DNA from: Aurantimonas sp. 22II-16-19i
Lineage (GTDB): Bacteria; Pseudomonadota; Alphaproteobacteria; Rhizobiales; Rhizobiaceae
Assembly (NCBI RefSeq): GCF_002088275.1
Contig: NZ_AQQS01000020.1
Coordinates: 1-64,000, forward strand
Direction: 5' to 3'
DNA length: 64,000 bases
Under the pieces are notes generated by a model. The model did no database searches, was not told the origin of the DNA, and saw only the letters and a list, made by a program, of their open reading frames with translations. Of the stretch, positions 32,008 through 42,200 are shown in pieces. The stretch's first letter is position 1. Every line of letters begins with the position of its first letter. Position numbers and translations under genes: made by a program.

Positions 32008-33347
32008 CAGGCTGCTGAAGAACGCGACAATTCAGCGCGACATGAGATGATTTTTGCGGTTTGGAGGCTGTTGCTCGTCTCGACGCAAGGGCCATAGCCT
32101 GGATCGCTCGTCCATTCCCTTCAAGATGGGGCACTTTGGTGCTGTATCGGCCAAAATGTCCCGTTCATCTCGGTGTCTGGGCCAGGAGCTTGGGGATCCG
32201 GACGAGGTTGTAGGCGATGGCGGCGAAGGTGAAGACGGCCTCGACCCTGGCTTTCGAGCGGACCTTCACCTCGGGATAGCCGGCCTGGGCCTTGATCCAT
32301 CCGAAGACCTCCTCGATCCGTTTGCGGCAGCGCTGGCTGATCTCATAGCCCGAGTGGCGGGTGGTGCGTCCGTCGACGGCTGTCTTGCGGACTTTGCCGG
32401 TCGCCGATACCGAACCGTTGACGGCGATGTGCGGTGTCACGTTGCGGCTGCGCAAGTGGCCGATGAAGTCCTTGACGTCATAGGCCTTGTCGGCGCCAAG
32501 CGTGATCCGGAGCCCTTTGGTCCTGCGTCGATCGCGCATGGCGAGGGTGGCTTCGCGCTCGGCCGTTCCGGTCGCGTGGGTGAGCGTCGCATCGACCACC
32601 AGGCCGTTGCGGTTCTCCATCAGGGCATGGCCCATGAAGCACAGCCGGCTCTCGCGGCCAGCACCCTTGCGATACAGCCTTGCGTCCGGATCGCTTAAGG
32701 AGGCGTGGGTGTCGTTGGAGCGCGTCTCCTTCCTGAAGTTGCGCTCGCCGTTGCGGCCCGGCGCCGGTGGCTCGCCCGAGCCATCCTTCGGACGGAAGCT
32801 CTTCATAGACGCCCACGCCTCGATCAAGGTGCCGTCGACCGAGAAATGATCCGAGGACAAAAGCCGCTTGACCGGGGCAAGGTCGAGAAGGCCGCAGAGA
32901 AAGGCCCGCGCCACATCGCTCTCCAGAAGCCGGTCGCGGTTGTGGGTAAACACCGTCGCATGCCACACGGACGCATCCATCGACAGGCCGACGAACCAGC
33001 GGAACAGAAGATTGTAGTCGATCTGCTCCATCAGCATCCGCTCGGAGCGAACCGAAAAGAACGCCTGCAACAGCGTCGCCCGCAGCAGCATCTCCGGCGG
33101 GATCGAAGGCTGGCCCGTCCCTGAATAAAGCGCGTCGAAGCGCGAGCTCAGCCCTTCGAGAACTTCATCTGCCAACGCCCGGATCGGCCGCAACGGATGG
33201 TCGAGCGGGACGCGCTCCTCGAGGCGGACATAGCTGAACAGTTCATCCGACCGATCCTCGACACCACGCATCGCTTCACCTCGCAAAAGCCTCAAGCGAG
33301 TGAATCATTCTACAGCCGCGATCGCCAGCGACTTTTGCAGCAGCCTG
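32008..33347 (-). mobile_element. Complete IS5-family insertion sequence (about 1340 bp)
   Basis: Terminal inverted repeats begin CAGGCTGCTGAAGAA at the left (32008) and, as reverse complement, CAGGCTGCTGCAAAAG at the right (ending 33347). The element is flanked by CTAG at 32004-32007 and 33348-33351, the 4-bp duplication typical of IS5-group elements. It carries one intact transposase gene on the minus strand. Intact ends, duplication and transposase suggest a fairly recent insertion. Confidence 0.88.
32165..33271 (-). CDS. IS5-family DDE transposase
   Basis: This 368-residue transposase has the N-terminal DUF772-type region (LDHPLRPIRALADEVL, SERMLMEQIDYNLLFRWFVGL). The catalytic domain carries Asp in FSVDGTLIEAW, Asp in LGADKAYDVKDF and Glu in RIEEVFGWIKAQ. 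No frameshift is needed for expression. The start is taken at MRGVEDRSDELF (33271); an upstream start at 33295 is possible. Confidence 0.9.
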   Translation of the reverse strand: MRGVEDRSDELFSYVRLEERVPLDHPLRPIRALADEVLEGLSSRFDALYSGTGQPSIPPEMLLRATLLQAFFSVRSERMLMEQIDYNLLFRWFVGLSMDASVWHATVFTHNRDRLLESDVARAFLCGLLDLAPVKRLLSSDHFSVDGTLIEAWASMKSFRPKDGSGEPPAPGRNGERNFRKETRSNDTHASLSDPDARLYRKGAGRESRLCFMGHALMENRNGLVVDATLTHATGTAEREATLAMRDRRRTKGLRITLGADKAYDVKDFIGHLRSRNVTPHIAVNGSVSATGKVRKTAVDGRTTRHSGYEISQRCRKRIEEVFGWIKAQAGYPEVKVRSKARVEAVFTFAAIAYNLVRIPKLLAQTPR

Positions 33348-33648
33348 CTAGAGGCGGCGTTGCCTACCCTGAGTACGGCAACTCAGGGAGTCAGCTCCAC
33401 TTTCGCGAGCACAACGTCGCGAAGTAGAGAAGCACAATTCCGCTTGCTTGGGCAGAGAGGCTGTGGCGAAGGCCTTCGCCGACGTTCAGGAGAGCCTCAA
33501 GCGTTTCTGACGCGCCGCCGGGTTCTGCGGCGAGCCTGGGAACTTGGTGATCCTCACGGCCTAGAGGGTGATCCTGGGAGGCAAATCCGTTCGCTTGCTT
33601 CTTCGGCTTCATGGCGGCGATTTGACAATCAGCCAAGAACAACATCGC
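33348..33648. other. Non-coding stretch between the IS and the relaxase gene
   Basis: About 300 bases with no convincing gene on either strand. It lies downstream of the mob gene and beyond the IS end; the CTAG duplication marks its left edge. Confidence 0.4.
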
Positions 33649-35010
33649 CTACCCCGGTCGAGCCAAGCCATTCGTGGGAAAGCGTGTCCGCCCCTGCCAC
33701 TTGGCGATCAGCGTGGCAATGCCCGACTGGTGGTCAAGAGTGATCTTGAGGGCGGCGACGACGTCGCGAAGGGTCTGCGCTTCGTGCGATTCATCCATCT
33801 CTAGGATGGCGTGCGACACCGCCAGCCCGTCGTATATGACCGACGCCAGTTCCTTTAAGCGCCGATCCATCTGGGCGTGTTTTTCTTCCGCGGCTTTGCG
33901 GCCCTTTTCCAGTGACTTCGATCGCTCGGACAGACGTACACGCAACATCTTTTCAGAGATCTCACGTCCGGAAAGCTCCTGCTCGCGCACCGTGAAAGCT
34001 TCAGCCAAAGCCTGACCCTCTGCTTCCCGGCTGACAATCGCCGCTTCGCGATCCGCCAGGTCCATCTCCCATTGTTCCAGTTTGATACGCTTTCGTCTCA
34101 TCTCCTCATCGAATGCAGTGCGCTCGGCATCCATGGCTGCCTTCCTTGCAGCGAGGTCCGATTTCTCGCGCTCGTGACGACGGTAGACTACGGGCTTCAA
34201 ATGCCGTGCTGCAGTTATCTCGCTCGGAATCCCGCGTCGAAGACCGAGCGGGGCGCAAACCTCGCCGATCCAGTCCTGCAGGGCACTCAGCTGATGGCGC
34301 TTGCCGAAGTGGTGGCGGGTGCTGACGCACGTCTGTATCTTATGCTTTGTCCGCTTCTTGTAGAACGGGACGATGAAGACGCTGAGGTGCGGCGTCGCTT
34401 CATCGAGATCAAGCCGCCAGCAGGCGATATTCCATTCCTGTCGTTCTGATACGGCGAGAAGGATCGTCATCGCCCAGATATGGATGCGCTCCGGATTGAT
34501 CCTGCCCATGGTCTCAACCGTCTTCTCTCCGGCTCTTTCGCGCACGGCGCACCAGCGCTCGACAAGGCTGGCTGGCAACGCCTCACCGCCACCTTCATTG
34601 CGCTCCTCGTCCAGCCAGCGATGCCGCCATCCCGCGTTCCGGCACAGGGAATGGTACCGCGTTTGCAGCGCCAGCACCTCCTCTGGGGCGAGAAGGGGTG
34701 GAAGGGGCGCGGCGAAAAAGTCGGACGATACGGTGAAGAGGAGTTCCGAACCAATCATCGCGTTCTTCGGCCGCGCCGCGCCAAGCTGGACAGTCGTTTC
34801 AATCAGGCAACCGCCGACATCGAAGGCCGAGATTGCCACATCCTTTGCGTTCAGCTTCGGACCTCCAGCGAGAACCAGGGCGGAGCGGTCCCGATCGCAG
34901 TGCCGAAGGTCGTAGTCGCCCTGCCGTCGTCCATGCATCGAACAGTGACCTGCATGTGCACGGTCGCGAACCGGTTCATGGCGGCAGGAAACAAAAAGCG
35001 GATCGCTCAC
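33649..35010 (-). CDS. Mob/Pre-family plasmid mobilisation relaxase
   Basis: This 453-residue relaxase would nick DNA at oriT to start transfer. The key family motif appears as LDLDEATPHLSVFIVPF (near residue 220), matching the H/L-x-DE-x-TPH-x-H-type motif of Mob_Pre, although the usual second His is a Ser here. The long C-terminal third is coiled coil (RRKRIKLEQWEMDLADREAAIV...). The start at GTG 35010 (MSDPLFVSCRHEPVRDRAHAGHCS) has AAGGA upstream and fits the family's short N-terminus. It implies mobilisation with help from another conjugative element. Confidence 0.75.
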   Translation of the reverse strand: MSDPLFVSCRHEPVRDRAHAGHCSMHGRRQGDYDLRHCDRDRSALVLAGGPKLNAKDVAISAFDVGGCLIETTVQLGAARPKNAMIGSELLFTVSSDFFAAPLPPLLAPEEVLALQTRYHSLCRNAGWRHRWLDEERNEGGGEALPASLVERWCAVRERAGEKTVETMGRINPERIHIWAMTILLAVSERQEWNIACWRLDLDEATPHLSVFIVPFYKKRTKHKIQTCVSTRHHFGKRHQLSALQDWIGEVCAPLGLRRGIPSEITAARHLKPVVYRRHEREKSDLAARKAAMDAERTAFDEEMRRKRIKLEQWEMDLADREAAIVSREAEGQALAEAFTVREQELSGREISEKMLRVRLSERSKSLEKGRKAAEEKHAQMDRRLKELASVIYDGLAVSHAILEMDESHEAQTLRDVVAALKITLDHQSGIATLIAKWQGRTRFPTNGLARPG

Positions 35011-35039
35011 GGATCGGGTCCTTGATTGGTCGCGACCCA

Positions 35040-35140
35040 TTTTCGCTGCGAACTTGAAAGTGACACGCGAAAAATCGCGCTCTCCGGAGGAAGGCCTCGC
35101 GAAAAAGCGCAAGTATGTTTAGGCGATTTTTTTCGCGAAG
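35040..35140. repeat. Hairpin-rich region upstream of mob, candidate oriT or regulatory site
   Basis: Three related short hairpins with A- or T-rich loops occur within 75 bases: CGCGAAAAATCGCG (35066-35079), TCGCGAAAAAGCGC (35097-35110) and GCGATTTTTTTCGCGA (35123-35138). They lie 55-130 bases upstream of the mob start, where oriT is usually found for Mob/Pre systems. The nick site itself could not be identified. Confidence 0.5.
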
Positions 35141-35400
35141 TGAACCGCACCGACTTTCCCAGAGACCAGTTGGCTTGAATCCTACGAGGCGATCGGGACC
35201 GCCTCAAGCTTTGCTTAGTAGGCAGCTTCCGCCTCGGCGGGCGGGGCGTTACCGATCGGCTCGAGCAGTTGGCGGTTGTTGATGGAGTGGACAGAGATGG
35301 CTCGGTTTATCTGAACAGCCTCGGCGGTTTGATAAGTGGATCGTCTGCCAAGTTTATACGAAGATATCCGTCGCCGCTTTCTCGCGGGGCGAGACGCTGA

Positions 35401-35910
35401 TTCGGCAGTTTCTCGAAGACGCTCTCTGCCTCGGTCCGGTGCGGCTACATCGCGGCGAAGGCGGACTGGATCGAAGAACTGGTCGACCTTCAAGTGGCCA
35501 CGAACTCCGGAGGGCCGAGCGTGCTGGCTGCCGAGATCGTGCCGCTTGTTCTGTCGGACGCAAGCTATCGAAGGCATATCGCGGCACTGCGCACCCGTTT
35601 GGCGAAGAAACGCCGCGAGGCCTCTGCGCTTCTCGCTTCCCTGGAGATCGAGCCGTGGATCGAACCTGCTGGCGGCTTCTATCTCTGGTGCCGTTTGCCG
35701 GGAGATGTCGATTCATCGGATCTTGCTCGTGCAGCCCCTGCCGATGACGTCGTCCTGGCGCCCGGAAATGTGTTCAGCGCCTCGCAGACGGCTGCGGAAT
35801 GGATGCGTTTCAACGTTGCTCAACTAGCCGATCCAAGATTGCCGAGCCGCCATCGACGGGCGATCACATCCGTGAGGGCGGAAGGCAACGACAGCAACTG
35901 TGAGAAGTGA
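35401..35910 (+). pseudogene. Truncated PLP-dependent aminotransferase (MocR/PdxR-like), N-terminus missing
   Basis: About 169 residues of the large and C-terminal part of a fold-type I aminotransferase remain. The cofactor-lysine motif SFSKTLSASVRCGYI is right at the start of the open frame (35407 onward), followed by ADWIEELVDLQVATNSGG, GGFYLWCRLPGD and a WMRFNVAQL end. An in-frame TGA lies just before it (35398-35400) and no N-terminal or GntR part is present. It looks like a MocR-type regulator or aminotransferase beheaded by insertion of the mobilisation block. Confidence 0.8.
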
Positions 35911-36291
35911 TTCGAAAAACGACCGTCGCCTTCCCGCCTGATCGAGCTATCCGCGGGGCGGTCGCGATGAGGCGGAAGCACTGCGTTGGCCTTTCCGCGG
36001 CGGAGCTAAGAAGCCGCCATTCCGCACACGAGCAAGGGCGACATCTTCGCCCGCAGACCATCCGTGAAATCTCGGCCGCGTTCCGTTGTGGCATTTTCAC
36101 TACATGTCTTCGAATAGGCGCAACCGAGAGGCCTTGCACAGCGCAACCATCGTCAAATGACGACTGCCGCTCGATATTGCTGGCAGGTAACCTTCGGGCA
36201 ATGGTCGAGATGACGGCCTGTCTGCAGGCCCGGACGTGGTGGACTGGGGGCTGTCCATCACTTGCGGGTCTTCGGGCCACGGGGGTGAGAG
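35911..36291. other. Region upstream of the autotransporter
   Basis: These 381 bases have no supported gene. The autotransporter start is preceded by GGGGGTGAGAG as a ribosome site. Promoter elements could not be assigned with confidence. Confidence 0.4.
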
Positions 36292-39200
36292 ATGGCTGAC
36301 AATTGGACGCGTCTGCAGTCGGTGACCACACATGCCCTCCGGCAGGGGCAGAGGTGGTCGGGAGCCTCGACGCCCATTGCGGAGCTCGGCTGGGCGGTCG
36401 CCGCCGCTGGTGGCACCCATCCCGCGGGTGACCGCCGGATCGGGCGCGTCTCGCTACTGCTCTGCGCCACCGCGATGACCACTCTCGGGCTGCCCGGCCC
36501 CCACCACGCCGCCGCTCAAGTAGTCGTCAATCAGAGCGGTGCCAATGGCCCCAACGGCGCCAACGTTTTCGGCGATGCGGATGGTGACAACGGGTTTCCC
36601 GGCAAGAACGCGACGTTCAGCAACTCTAACGCGCAGACCACCGTCGGCTCCGCCGTTGTCGGAACGGCCAATGGCGGCCGTGGCGGCGACGGCGGCAGCG
36701 TCGTCCAGATCACCATCATTCCACCGGAGGTGAAGATCGACGGTGGGAATGGCGGCAATGGCGGGGCCGGCGGCACGGTCGATGCGACCAATACGGCGGT
36801 GCTGAACACGACGGGCAACAACGGGACGGGCATCGTCGCCGAGGCGAACGGAGGCAACGGAGGCGACGGTGCGTTCGCCTTCTCGCTCTTCGGCACCGAC
36901 GGTGGTGTCGGCGGGACCGGCGGAGCCGGCGGGACCGCCACGGTGACGACCACCGCCACGAGCCAGGTCATGACGCTCGGCTTCCTGGCGAACGGCATCA
37001 CGGCGAATGCCAGCGGCGGCAACGGCGGCGACGGCGGCTTTGGCGGTGCGATCGGGTCTGGTGAAGGCGGCAATGGCGGCAATGGCGGGTCCGGCGGGTC
37101 GGCGTCGGCAGTCAATGCCGGCGGGATCTCCACGCAAGGGGCCTTCGCCAAGGGCATGCTGGTGCGCTCCGCGGGCGGGGTCGGCGGCGATGGCGCCGAC
37201 GGCTTCGGCATCGTCTCCGGCGGCGGCAATGGCGGCATACCGACGCTGGGCGGGCCGGCGAACGGCCAGAATTCCGGCACCATCGTGACCCGCGGCGACT
37301 ACGCCAGCGGCATGGTGGTGCAGTCGGTCGGCGGCGGCGGCGGCAGCGGCGGCGGCGCCTTCGGCGTCTTCAGCGGCGGCGGCGCGGGAGCCAATGGCAA
37401 CAATGGTGGCTCGGCGACGGGCACCAACACCGGAAACATCACCACGAACGGCCTCGCCGCCATCGGCATGCTGGTCGAATCGGTCGGCGGCGGCGGTGGC
37501 GACGGCGGCGGTGCGATCGGATCCGTCGCGCTCGGCGGCAAGGCCGCAGGCGGCGGCAATGGCGGCAACGTGGTCGCCAATGTCGGCGGCACGATCCGCA
37601 CCGGCGCCGATGGCAGCGGCGATGGCGCCCACGGCGTTCTCGCCCAGTCGGTCGGCGGCGGCGGCGGCAACGGCGGCTTTGCCGTCGGCGTCGGGCCGGT
37701 CGCGGCGGTCGGCATCGGCGGCGGCGGCGGAACCGGCGGCAATGGCGGCACCGCCGCGGTCGGGCAGGCGTTCGCCGGAGGCTTCGTCGAGACCAACGGC
37801 CGCTCGGCCATCGGCGTTCTGGCGCAATCGGTCGGCGGTGGCGGCGGCAATGGCGGCGGCGCCTATACGATCAATCCCGGCGTCGCGGTCTCGATCGGCG
37901 GCGACGGCAACGCTGGCGGCAACGGCGGAACGGTGACCTACAATGTGTCTGACCTTTCCGTGACCACCCGCGGCGCCGATTCGGCCGGCATCCTCGCCCA
38001 GTCGGTCGGCGGCGGCGGCGGCAATGGCGGCTACAGTCTCGCCGTGTCGGGGCTCGTCTCTGTTGGCGTCGGCGGTGCCGGCGCGGCCGGCGGCACGGGC
38101 GGAGCGGTGGCCGTGACCTCGGGCGGATCCGTCGAAACCTTCGCGGCGCGTTCCGCCGGCATCCTCGCCCAGTCGATTGGCGGCGGCGGCGGCAATGGCG
38201 GTTCGACGCTCGACGTCGGCACCGGCGTCAATATCGGTATTGGCGGCAAGTCCAGCGTCGGCGGTTCCGCGGGCACGGTCGACGTCGTCAACGCTGCCGC
38301 CATCACCACCCACGGCGTCCAGTCGCACGGCATCTTCGCCCAATCGGTCGGCGGCGGTGGTGGGTCCGGTGGCTATGCGATTGCCGCAGGGCTTGGGCCG
38401 GCGGTCTCGATCGGCGGCAGCGGCAACGGCGGTGGCACCAGCCAGAAGGTGACGGTAGAGAATTCCGGAGCGATCGTGACGGAGGGCGACCTTTCGGTCG
38501 GCATCCTCGGCCAGTCGATCGGCGGCGGCGGCGGCGACGGCGGCTTCTCCTTTTCGGGCGGCACCACGGTCGGCGTGTCGGTCGGCGGCTCGGGTGGCGG
38601 TGGCAATAACGGCGGCGTCGTCGAGATCACCAACGACGCGAATATCGCGACGTCCGGCGGCCTCGCCCACGGCATCCTGGCCCAGTCGATCGGCGGGGGC
38701 GGCGGCAATGGCGGATCCGCCGGTTCGGTGGCGGTCGGGCTTGCTGCAGTATCAGTGTCGGTTGGCGGCTTTGCCGGCGCAGGGCGCGACGGGAATACTG
38801 TCGCCGTCGACCATTCCGGGAATATCTCGGTCGCCGGTGCCGGTGCCAAGGCAATTCTTGCCCAGTCGATCGGCGGCGGCGGCGGCAATGGCGGCGATGC
38901 GACGTCGGTCGCGATCGCCGGCAACTACTATCCCTATCCGGCCGGCTCGCTGTCGGTCGCCGTCGGCGGCAAGGGTGGCAATGGCGGCGCCGCGGGCAAT
39001 GTGACGGTCGACGCCGACGGCATCATCGCCGCAGATACCGGGTCAGAGGCTTCGGGCGGCGTGGTCGCCCAGTCGATCGGCGGGGGTGGCGGCAATGGCG
39101 GACGCTCCACGACTCTCTCCGGCAGCGTCAGTCCCACCGTCAGCATCAATCTCGGCGTTTCGGTGGGCGGCGCCGGCGGTGCCGGCGGGACCGCCGGCAC

Positions 39201-42200
39201 GGTCCGCGTCAATACCGGCCTCGCCACGGCCAGCGAAATCCGCACGACCGGCAACAATGCGGCCGGCATCCTCGCCCAGTCGATCGGCGGCGGAGGCGGG
39301 ACGGGCGGCGATTCCTTCGCCGGCGCCGGCGGCTTCGGCGGCAGCGTCACGGTCAGCGCCGTCGTCGGCGTCGGCGGCAAGGGCGGCACCGGCAACACCA
39401 GCGGCGCCGTCCACGTCGTCAACGCTGCGACCGTCAAGACGTCCGGTGACATGAGCAACGCCATTCTGGCCCAGTCGATCGGCGGCAGCGGCGGCAGCGG
39501 CGGCTCTTCGAGCGGCAACACCGGCAGCATCAACACCGGCAGCGGCGTCAACGTCACCGCCGCGGTGTCGATCGGCGCGTCGGGCGGCAGCGGCAACCAC
39601 GGCAACACGGTGGAAGTGCGCAACTCCGGCAAGCTTACCACCACCGGCGATATGTCGGCCGGCATCGTCGCCCAGTCGATCGGCGGCGGCGGTGGCATCG
39701 GCGGCGACAGCTCTGCCAAGGCCTATACGGTCGGCAGCGGCGACGGAACCAACATCAACGCCAATGTCTCGGTCGGCGGCAAGGGCGGCGCCGGCAGTGA
39801 CGGCCGGAAAGTGACGGTGGACAATTCCGGCGCCATCGCGACCTCGGGCTACGCGTCGAGCGGGATCACCGCTTTGTCGGTGGGCGGCGGCGGCGGTGCC
39901 GCGGGCGCGGCGGCGGCGGCCGATGAAGCGGTGCTCGGCGGCGGCAGCGCGACGGTCTCGCTCGGCGCGGCAGTCGGCGGCGGGGGAGCGGCAGCGGGCG
40001 ACGGCGGCGAGATCTCGCTCACCAACCGTGCCCTGATCGTGACGGACGGCGAGGATTCCTACGGCATCAGCGCGAGCTCGATCGGTGGCGGCGGCGGCTT
40101 CGGCGGCGCGGCCTCGGCCGGCGCGGACGCCGATTATGCATTCGGTGGCGCCGTGGGCGGTATCGGCGGCGCGGCGGGTTCCGGCAAGCTGGTCGAGGTG
40201 ATCAACACCGCGAGCGCGGGCGTGTGGACGAAACAGGATCGCTCCGTCGGCATCTTCGCCCAATCGGTGGGTGGCGGCGGCGGCGTTGGCGGGGCGGGCG
40301 CCAGCACCGGCAGCAGCGGCGACACCGTCGAGGTCAAGTTCGCCATGGGCGGTATCGGCTCGAGCGGCGGCAATGGCGGGCAAGTCCGCATCACGAACGA
40401 TGGCTTCGTCTTGACCGACGGCACGAACGCCCACGGCATCATGGCGCAATCCGTCGGCGGCGGCGGTGGCAATGGCGGCGCGTCGGCGGCGTCCGCCGGC
40501 GGCGCCGACGTCGCGGTCGCGCTCAGCCTCAGCGGCACCGGCGGCAAGGGCGGCTTCGGCGATTTCGTCCAGGTGACCAACGGCGCGGGCGGCAATGTCG
40601 TCACAAACGGCAACAACGCCTATGGCATTTTCGCCCAATCGGTCGGCGGCGGCGGCGGCACAGCCGGCGCCGGATCGACGGAAACCGGCGACGGCGAGCT
40701 CGGGGTGAGTCTTACCATCGGTGGGCTGGGCGGCTCCGGCAATCGCGGCGGCAACGTCGCAGTCGACAATGCCGGGCAGATCGTGACGGCCGGCGCCCTG
40801 TCGCACGGTATCTTCGCCCAGTCGGTGGGCGGCGGTGGCGGCGCTTCGGGCGTCGCATCGAGCACGTCCAAGGCTGACATGAAGATCGGCGGGCAGGTCG
40901 CGCTGCCGGCCGGCGACGGCGCCAATGGTGGCGTGGTGACGGTCGACAATTCCGGCCGGATCGATACCACCGGCAACGGCGCCCTCGGCATTTTCGCCCA
41001 GTCGGTGGGCGGTGGCGGCGGCTTCGGCGGCGTCGTCTCGGACGAGGCATCGGGCGACAACTCCTACGGCCTGCAGCTCGGCGGCTTCGGCGGGCGCGGC
41101 GGCGACGGCGGCGACGTCTCCGTCGATGTGTCCGGCACCATCGTCACACGGGGCGAGCGGGCCCATGGCGTCGTCGCCCAGTCGGTGGGCGGCGGCGGCG
41201 GCTATGGCGGCGACGCCAACGGCAAGGCGGGCGTCTCCCTCGGCATCGGCGGTCTCGGCGGCAATGGCGGCGACGGCGGCGACGTCAGCGTCATCCGGTC
41301 CGGCACGATCCTCACCACGGGCAAGGACTCGATCGCCATCATCGCCCAGTCGGTCGGCGGCGGCGGCGGCATCGGCGGCGCCGGCTTCGGCCGGTTCGGA
41401 GCCGACGACGACGGCAACGGCCCGAACGCCATCGGTTTCAATACGCCGGGCGGGTCCAAGGGCACCGGCGGCAGGGTGACGGTCGTCCAGACCGGCGCGA
41501 TCGAGACGATGGGCGATCGCGCCCACGGCGTCGTCCTGCAGGCGGTCGGTGGTGGTGGCGGCCTCGGTGGGACGGCCTCACTGGCGATGGACCAGTCGGC
41601 GGCAGGAACGGCAGGCGGCGTCGGCGATGCGGCGGCCGTCGACGGGACGGTCAACAGCAGCGTCGTCGTCCGTGGCGACAGTGCCTATGCCCTGTTCGGC
41701 CAGAGTGCGACCGGCAACGGCAATTCCGGCAATGTCAGCCTTGAAGCCAGGGACAGCCTGCTGGCGCAGGGCGCAGACTCCATCGCTGTCTACGGCGAGA
41801 GCACCGCCCGTGGCAGCAAGGGCGACATCAAGATCGACCTCGGCGGCGCCTTCACGGTGGGCGGTTCGGGCACCGGCTCCGCCGCGATGCTGGTCGGCGG
41901 CCGGAACAACGTCCTCACCAACCACAGCCTGCTCTTTGCCTCCGGCGTGGTCATGTCGACGAACGACGTCCTCGCTTCGCGGTTCGGCGACTTCAGCGCC
42001 CTTGCGATCACCGGCACCTCCGGCAACGACCAGATCGAGAACCAGCGCACGGCGACGACGCTCGGCCGCATCATCGGCAATGTCGACCTCGGTGGGGGCA
42101 CCAACGGCTTCCACAACCATGAGCTCTCCTCGGTCATCGGCCTCGGGGCGCTCGATCTCGGCGGCGGCCTGTTCGTCAATGACGGGCTGATGAGCAACCG

